Shown here in pieces: positions 42,067-46,415 of a stretch of DNA of 46,415 nt; the first letter of the stretch is position 1; each line of letters starts with the position of its first letter. A program made the translations under genes and the position numbers. This DNA is from Planctomycetia bacterium. GTDB taxonomy: Bacteria; Planctomycetota; Phycisphaerae; Phycisphaerales; SM1A02. The stretch spans positions 1-46,415 of the forward strand of contig SXOD01000001.1 in NCBI GenBank assembly GCA_005776885.1, read 5' to 3'. The notes under the pieces are model-generated. The model saw nothing but the letters and a program-made list of their open reading frames with translations. It was not told the DNA's origin and made no database searches.

Positions 42067-42142
42067 GTCCACTTTCCTTCCGGGGTTATCGGTGGAAATG
42101 TGCCCCTGGGGGGCACATTTCCACCGATAACCGAGCCCGGAC
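42067..42142. repeat. Palindromic repeat, copy f (longer left spacer)
   Basis: GTCC 42067-42070, a 13-base spacer instead of six, core 42084-42132 with arms around TGG, GGAC 42139-42142. It begins ten bases after the dehydrogenase stop and ends 50 bases before the GH63 start. An upstream extension of the GH63 frame through this element is rejected for that reason. Confidence 0.9.
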
Positions 42143-42192
42143 CCTGGGCTTCCCCGACTCGGCAGAGATCGAGAAGCGCCGGTTCCCCTGAT

Positions 42193-45006
42193 ATGGTTCC
42201 CCCCGTGCCCGGCCCCCCCCAACGCGCCCCCCAACACACCCCGCCGAGCACTCCGCAGAGCACTCCGCAAGGCACCGCCGAGCACTCCCGTCTTCAACGC
42301 GTGCGTTCCGGTGATCGCGCGTGGCGGCAATGGGGCCCATTCGTGTCGTGTCGGCAGTGGGGCACGGTGCGCGAGGACTACTCACCCGACGGCAGCGCGT
42401 GGACGTACCTGCCGCACGACCACGCGCGCAGCCGCGCGTATCGATGGGGAGAGGACGGGATCTTCGGCTGGTGCGACAAGGACCAACGGCTCTGTTTCTC
42501 CATCGCGCTCTGGAACGGTCGCGATGCGATCCTCAAGGAGCGATTCTTCGGGCTGACCAATGCCGAGGGGAACCACGGCGAGGATGTCAAGGAGCTGTGG
42601 TGGCATGTCGACGCGCTCCCCAGCCACGCGTGGAATCGGATGCTCTACCTGTACCCGCAGGCGGAGTTTCCCTACTCGCGCCTGGTGAACGAGAACCATC
42701 ATCGATCTCGTGCCGATGGCGAGTTCGAGATCACCGACACGGGAGTGTTCGATGGCAATCGATTCTTTGAGGTCTGGGTCACCTACGCGAAGCGAGGTGC
42801 CGACGAGACAGCCGTGCGAATCGAGGTCGCCAACCGAGGGCCTGGGACCGCCTCGCTCCACCTGTTGCCGCAACTGTGGTTTCGCAATTCGTGGTCGTGG
42901 CGTGAGGGGGCGGCCCGGCCGTCGATTGCGCGGCGCGACGCGCACACAATCGCCACAACGCACGAGTCGCTCGGGCCGATGGAACTGCGGATCGCGGAGC
43001 GCGATTCCACCTGGCTCTTCACCGAGAATGACACCAACGAGCCGCGGCTGTTTGGCACGCCGGCGCGCGCGCCGGGAGCGTGCGGCTTCAAGGACGCCTT
43101 CCACGATCGCGTCGTCCACGGCCTCGAAGCCGCCTGCAACCCGAATCCAACGGGAACCAAGGCGGCAGCGTGGATGGTGCTCGAACTCAAGCCAGGCGAG
43201 CGGCGCACGATCGACCTTGTGCTCGCACCCGCGACCAGCACGCTCACGCCGGCCGATGTACCGGCACTCATGGTGCTGCGCGCGAAGGAGGCCGACGACT
43301 TCTGGCGGCAGCAGCACGCCGGCGTCACGACCGCGGACGCGCGCCAAGTGCAGCGCCAGGCGTATGCGGGAATGCTGCTCTCCAAGCAGTACTACGAGTA
43401 CGACGTGCGGACATGGCTCGACGGCGACCCCGCGCAGCCGCCTCCGCCGACAGCGAGACTCGGCGGGCGCAATGCATCGTGGCGCCATCTGTCGGCGTCC
43501 AGCGTGCTCACGATGCCCGACACCTGGGAGTACCCGTGGTTCGCGGCGTGGGACTTTTCATTGCAGTGTGTGGCGATCGCGCCAGTCGACTCGGATTTCG
43601 CCAAGTACCAGCTCACGAAGCTTCTGACCGACCACTACATGCATCCGGAGGGCGCTCTCCCCGCGTACGAGTGGGCGTTTGGCGACGCCAATCCACCGAT
43701 CCACGCCTGGGCCGTGTGGCGAACATTCCAGATTGACCGAGCGCGGCACGGCGCGGCGGACCATGAGTTCCTGGCCTCGTCATTCTGCCGCCTCCTCATC
43801 AACTTCACTTGGTGGGTGAATCGAAAGGACTCGCACGGCAAGAATCTCTTCGAGGGCGGCTTCCTCGGGCTGGACAATGTCGGCGTCTTCGATCGTTCGC
43901 AGCCGATTCCGGGCGGCGGCTCGCTGCTGCAGGCCGATGGCACCAGTTGGATGGCGATGTACGCGCTCACGATGATGCGCATGGCGATCGAGCTGGCCAC
44001 AGTGCGCCCGTTCTTCCAGGACCTCGCCGCCAAGTTCTTCGAGCACTTCCTGCAGATCGCCGAAGCAATGGCCAAGCTGGGGCAGAATGGGGCGGGGGCC
44101 ACGGGAATCGCGGGCAGCGCGGGCAGCGCGGACGGCGCGGGCAGCGACCAGTCCGGCCTCTGGAACGAGCAGGACGGCTTCTACTACGACATCCTTCGAC
44201 ACCCCAATGGGTCGATGCAGCCACTCCGCATCGAGTCAATCGTCGGGCTCATCCCACTGTTCGCCGTCGAGACGATCGAACCCGAGACACTCGCCAGACT
44301 CCCCATGTTCCGCGAGCGCATGGAGTGGTTCCTCAAGAATAGGCCCGAGATGGCGGCGCAAGTCTCGCGGTGGACGGAGCCGGGCCGAGGGGACCGTCGA
44401 TTGCTGTCGCTGCTCCGCGGGCACCGCATCAAGTGCCTGCTTCGCAAGGCGCTGGACGAGACTCGTTTCCTCTCGCCGCACGGCGTGCGGTCACTCTCGC
44501 GAGTGCACGCCGAGCACCCGTTCGTGCTGGACGTGGCCGGCTCGCGGTCCACCGTCCACTACGAGCCCGCCGAGAGTCGCACCGGACTCTTCGGCGGCAA
44601 CAGCAATTGGCGCGGGCCCGTCTGGATGCCGATGAACTTCCTCCTCATCGAGAGCCTCCGCAAGTTCCACCACTACTACGGCGACGACTTCAAGGTGGAG
44701 TGCCCCGTTGGCTCCGGAACGCAGCTGACCCTGGCGCAAGTCGCCGAGGAGTTGGTGCGTCGCGTCTCGACGCTCTTCCTGCCCGAGGGCGAGGACGGGC
44801 GGGGCCCACGACCATCAATGCCCGAGGCGATGTGGCCCGGTTACTCCAAGGACCCAACGCTTCGAAACCTCATCAACTTCTACGAATACTTCGACGGCGA
44901 CACCGGCCGCGGCTGCGGCGCCAGCCACCAGACTGGCTGGACCGGTGCGATCGGCAAGCTGCTTTCGCCGCCGGGCGCGCATCGAGACGGTTGCCTGGGG
45001 AACTAG
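42193..45006 (+). CDS. GH63-type glucosidase
   Basis: 937 aa from ATG 42193; the open frame back to 42046 crosses a palindromic repeat. The first 30 residues are Pro/Thr/Gln-rich with an imperfect 12-base DNA repeat (GAGCACTCCGCA). Conserved blocks: WRQWGPFVSCRQWGTVREDY, DHARSRAYRWGEDGIFGWCD, FSIALWNGRDAILKERFFGL, TNAEGNHGEDVKELWW and YPQAEFPYSRLVNENHHRSR. Later come TWEYPWFAAWDFSLQCVAIA, EWAFGDANPPIHAWAVW, LWNEQDGFYYDIL and NSNWRGPVWMPMNFLLIESL. This is the large bacterial GH63/MGH1-like group annotated as glucosidase. It probably removes glucose from an alpha-linked oligosaccharide in the cytoplasm, as no signal peptide is seen; the substrate is unknown. Confidence 0.87.
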   Translation: MVPPVPGPPQRAPQHTPPSTPQSTPQGTAEHSRLQRVRSGDRAWRQWGPFVSCRQWGTVREDYSPDGSAWTYLPHDHARSRAYRWGEDGIFGWCDKDQRLCFSIALWNGRDAILKERFFGLTNAEGNHGEDVKELWWHVDALPSHAWNRMLYLYPQAEFPYSRLVNENHHRSRADGEFEITDTGVFDGNRFFEVWVTYAKRGADETAVRIEVANRGPGTASLHLLPQLWFRNSWSWREGAARPSIARRDAHTIATTHESLGPMELRIAERDSTWLFTENDTNEPRLFGTPARAPGACGFKDAFHDRVVHGLEAACNPNPTGTKAAAWMVLELKPGERRTIDLVLAPATSTLTPADVPALMVLRAKEADDFWRQQHAGVTTADARQVQRQAYAGMLLSKQYYEYDVRTWLDGDPAQPPPPTARLGGRNASWRHLSASSVLTMPDTWEYPWFAAWDFSLQCVAIAPVDSDFAKYQLTKLLTDHYMHPEGALPAYEWAFGDANPPIHAWAVWRTFQIDRARHGAADHEFLASSFCRLLINFTWWVNRKDSHGKNLFEGGFLGLDNVGVFDRSQPIPGGGSLLQADGTSWMAMYALTMMRMAIELATVRPFFQDLAAKFFEHFLQIAEAMAKLGQNGAGATGIAGSAGSADGAGSDQSGLWNEQDGFYYDILRHPNGSMQPLRIESIVGLIPLFAVETIEPETLARLPMFRERMEWFLKNRPEMAAQVSRWTEPGRGDRRLLSLLRGHRIKCLLRKALDETRFLSPHGVRSLSRVHAEHPFVLDVAGSRSTVHYEPAESRTGLFGGNSNWRGPVWMPMNFLLIESLRKFHHYYGDDFKVECPVGSGTQLTLAQVAEELVRRVSTLFLPEGEDGRGPRPSMPEAMWPGYSKDPTLRNLINFYEYFDGDTGRGCGASHQTGWTGAIGKLLSPPGAHRDGCLGN

Positions 45007-45016
45007 CGGCGAGAAC

Positions 45017-45056
45017 CGGGGAGGGACCCTGGCCCAAGTCACCGCCTCCGTCCCCG
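45017..45056. terminator. Possible bidirectional hairpin between GH63 and purT
   Basis: CGGGGAGGGA (45017-45026) pairs with TCCGTCCCCG (45047-45056) at nine of ten positions around a 20-base loop. It overlaps the last codons of purT, and no T-run follows, so function as a terminator is uncertain. Confidence 0.3.
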
Positions 45057-46307
45057 TACGACCCTCACCATTCCAGCGGCCCTCGCCGCGGTCGCACGCG
45101 CTTCCTTCACCGACTTCCCAATCGCCAACGCCACTCCCATCCGCCGGTACTTCCGCAGCGACGGCTTCCCGAAAATGCGCACCGCAACGCCTGGGATCGC
45201 CAGCGCGTCCGCCACGCCTCGATACGACGGCTCGCTGGTGCAGCCAAACGGCGCCAGGATGACGGCACTGGCACTTGGCCCGCGATACACGATGCGCGGA
45301 ATCGGCAGGCCAAGTACGGCGCGAAGGTGCAGTTCAAACTGACTGAGGTCCTGCGAGATCATCGTGACCATGCCCGTGTCATGCGGACGCGGCGAGAGTT
45401 CGCTGAAGATGACTCGATTGCCCTTGACGAAGAACTCCACGCCAAAGATGCCAGCGCCCTCCGGCCCCGCGATGCGATCGGTGATCAACTTCGCCATGCG
45501 TTGCGCCTCCCGCACCAGCCCAGGCTTCATCGGGCACGGCATCCACGACTCCTGGTAGTCGCCGCGCTCCTGTCGATGGCCGATCGGTTGCACAAACACC
45601 GTTGCCGATCCGCCGCGCCAGGCCCTCGAAGCGCTCGCCCGCTGCTTCACGGTGAGCAGCGTGATCTCGTAATCAAAATCGATGAATTCCTCGACGATGA
45701 CCACCTGCTTGTCGCCCCGCATCCCCTTGAGCGCGTACTTCCAGGCCTTGGCGATGTCTGCGGGAGTCCGGGCCACCGACTGCCCCTTGCCGCTGGAGCT
45801 CATCACTGGCTTGATGACGCAGGGGAGGCCGATTCCGCGCGTCCCGCCGCCTCCACGTCGATCAATCCCAGTGATCGCCGCCCGCAGGGCCGCCTCGCTG
45901 TCCGCGTAGGCAAATCGAGCCGTCGGCAATCCCAGTTGCTCCGCTGCCAGCGAGCGAATCGCGTCGCGATTCATCGTCAGGTGCGCAGCCATCGCGGATG
46001 GAATGACCGTGGTCCCGCCGCGTTCCAGCTCCAGCAGCGCCTCCGTTCGAATCGCCTCGATCTCGGGCACCACGAAGTCGGGAGCATGCTCGCGAGCCAG
46101 CCGCTTGATCGCCACGCCGTCCAGCATGTCGATGACCGCGCACTCGTCCGCCACCTGCATGGCCGGCGCGCCCGCGTATCGATCCACCGCAATGACCCGG
46201 CACCCCAGCCGCTTGGCGCAGATCACGAACTCCTTGCCCAGTTCGCCCGAGCCGAGCAGGAGGATGGTGGGCTGGCGAGTGGTGAATCGTCGCTTCTTGG
46301 CGGCCAT
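45039..46307 (-). CDS. purT: Formate-dependent phosphoribosylglycinamide formyltransferase
   Basis: 422 aa from ATG 46307 (an in-frame upstream ATG at 46328 would add seven residues). The ATP-grasp protein shows LLLGSGELGKEFVICAKRLG (15-34), DRYAGAPAMQVA, VPEIEAIRTEAL, LPCVIKPVMSSSGKGQSV, GHRQERGDYQESWMP and GVEFFVKGNRVIFSELSPRP with HDTGMVT, matching PurT throughout. It makes formyl-GAR from GAR, formate and ATP in purine synthesis. The C-terminus is basic (VVRGRRR). It lies 58 bases downstream of a tRNA-Pro on the same strand. Confidence 0.93.
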   Translation of the reverse strand: MAAKKRRFTTRQPTILLLGSGELGKEFVICAKRLGCRVIAVDRYAGAPAMQVADECAVIDMLDGVAIKRLAREHAPDFVVPEIEAIRTEALLELERGGTTVIPSAMAAHLTMNRDAIRSLAAEQLGLPTARFAYADSEAALRAAITGIDRRGGGGTRGIGLPCVIKPVMSSSGKGQSVARTPADIAKAWKYALKGMRGDKQVVIVEEFIDFDYEITLLTVKQRASASRAWRGGSATVFVQPIGHRQERGDYQESWMPCPMKPGLVREAQRMAKLITDRIAGPEGAGIFGVEFFVKGNRVIFSELSPRPHDTGMVTMISQDLSQFELHLRAVLGLPIPRIVYRGPSASAVILAPFGCTSEPSYRGVADALAIPGVAVRIFGKPSLRKYRRMGVALAIGKSVKEARATAARAAGMVRVVRGRRR

Positions 46308-46365
46308 GGCCCACGAACGATAGGGCAATCATTTCGCCGCCCGGGACTGACCCAAGACTTGAAAG

Positions 46366-46415
46366 TCGGGGCGGCCGGATTTGAACCGACGACTTCTTGC
46401 TCCCAAAGCAAGCGC
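46366..46415 (-). tRNA. tRNA-Pro(UGG), 3' part
   Basis: Read on the minus strand, the anticodon stem CTTGC/GCAAG encloses loop TTTGGGA (46407-46401) with anticodon TGG at 46405-46403. A five-base variable region AAGTC, the T arm GTCGG-TTCAAAT-CCGGC and the acceptor 3' strand CGCCCCG with discriminator A follow. CCA is not encoded. The D arm and 5' acceptor strand lie beyond the right edge. Confidence 0.9.

Noticed and set aside
42046-42192. N-terminal extension of the GH63 protein
   Set aside because: It would begin inside the previous gene and translate through palindrome copy f.

Overview
The window looks like a chromosome segment of a planctomycete, most likely class Phycisphaerae (inference). 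It is GC-rich throughout. It carries several secreted proteins that end in short dockerin-like DxNGDG pairs, arrays of DCNGNGxPDSCD repeats, a CotH/lamin-tail protein, a C-terminal PAPGA...RRRR sorting tail of PEP-CTERM type, and an extracytoplasmic-function-like sigma factor translationally coupled to a membrane serine/threonine kinase. No phage, plasmid or CRISPR signature was seen.

Layout. 1-413 (-): 5' part of gcvP. 508-8513 (+): M28/PDZ peptidase, CotH protein and GH95 fucosidase, all exported. 8735-9907 (+): a DUF4143-type ATPase bracketed by two copies of a palindromic repeat. 10002-11099 (-): a TyrA/chorismate mutase fusion. 11191-19746 (+): secreted DNRLRE protein, sigma factor, kinase (interrupted by an in-frame TAG before a further 98 open codons) and two Cys-rich repeat proteins. 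20009-33900 (-): a molybdoenzyme island. 34018-39153: nuoA, a sulfotransferase-like gene, a phosphodiesterase/TPR protein, a PEP-CTERM-like protein and a K+ channel. 39228-45006 (+): a sugar dehydrogenase with CBM, PKD and dockerin-like parts, and a GH63 glucosidase. 45039-46415 (-): purT and the 3' part of a tRNA-Pro(UGG).

The molybdoenzyme island is the main metabolic unit. Reading right to left it holds moaA, a TauE/SafE permease, (moaD-moaE on the opposite strand), moeA, moaC, moaB/mog and mobA. These are followed by a Tat-exported NarG/NxrA-like alpha subunit, an NxrB/NarH-like four-cluster Fe-S beta subunit, a heme-b gamma subunit of ethylbenzene-dehydrogenase type, a TorD/NarJ chaperone, and a cytochrome oxidase subunit III with a cytochrome c domain inserted between membrane helices. 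The last three are joined by 4-base start/stop overlaps, so the oxidase subunit is made with the molybdoenzyme. This suggests a dedicated periplasmic electron path between the Mo enzyme and an oxygen-reducing oxidase. The substrate (nitrite, nitrate or another) cannot be fixed from sequence alone.

The second notable system is a dispersed 69-bp palindrome: outer GTCC/GGAC, two 6-base spacers and a near-perfect 22-23 bp inner stem beginning GGTTATCGGTGG. Six clear copies and two degenerate ones lie between genes, nearly all just 3' of stop codons, with compensatory changes in the arms. Two copies flank the DUF4143 ATPase and share 20 bp that includes that gene's stop codon.
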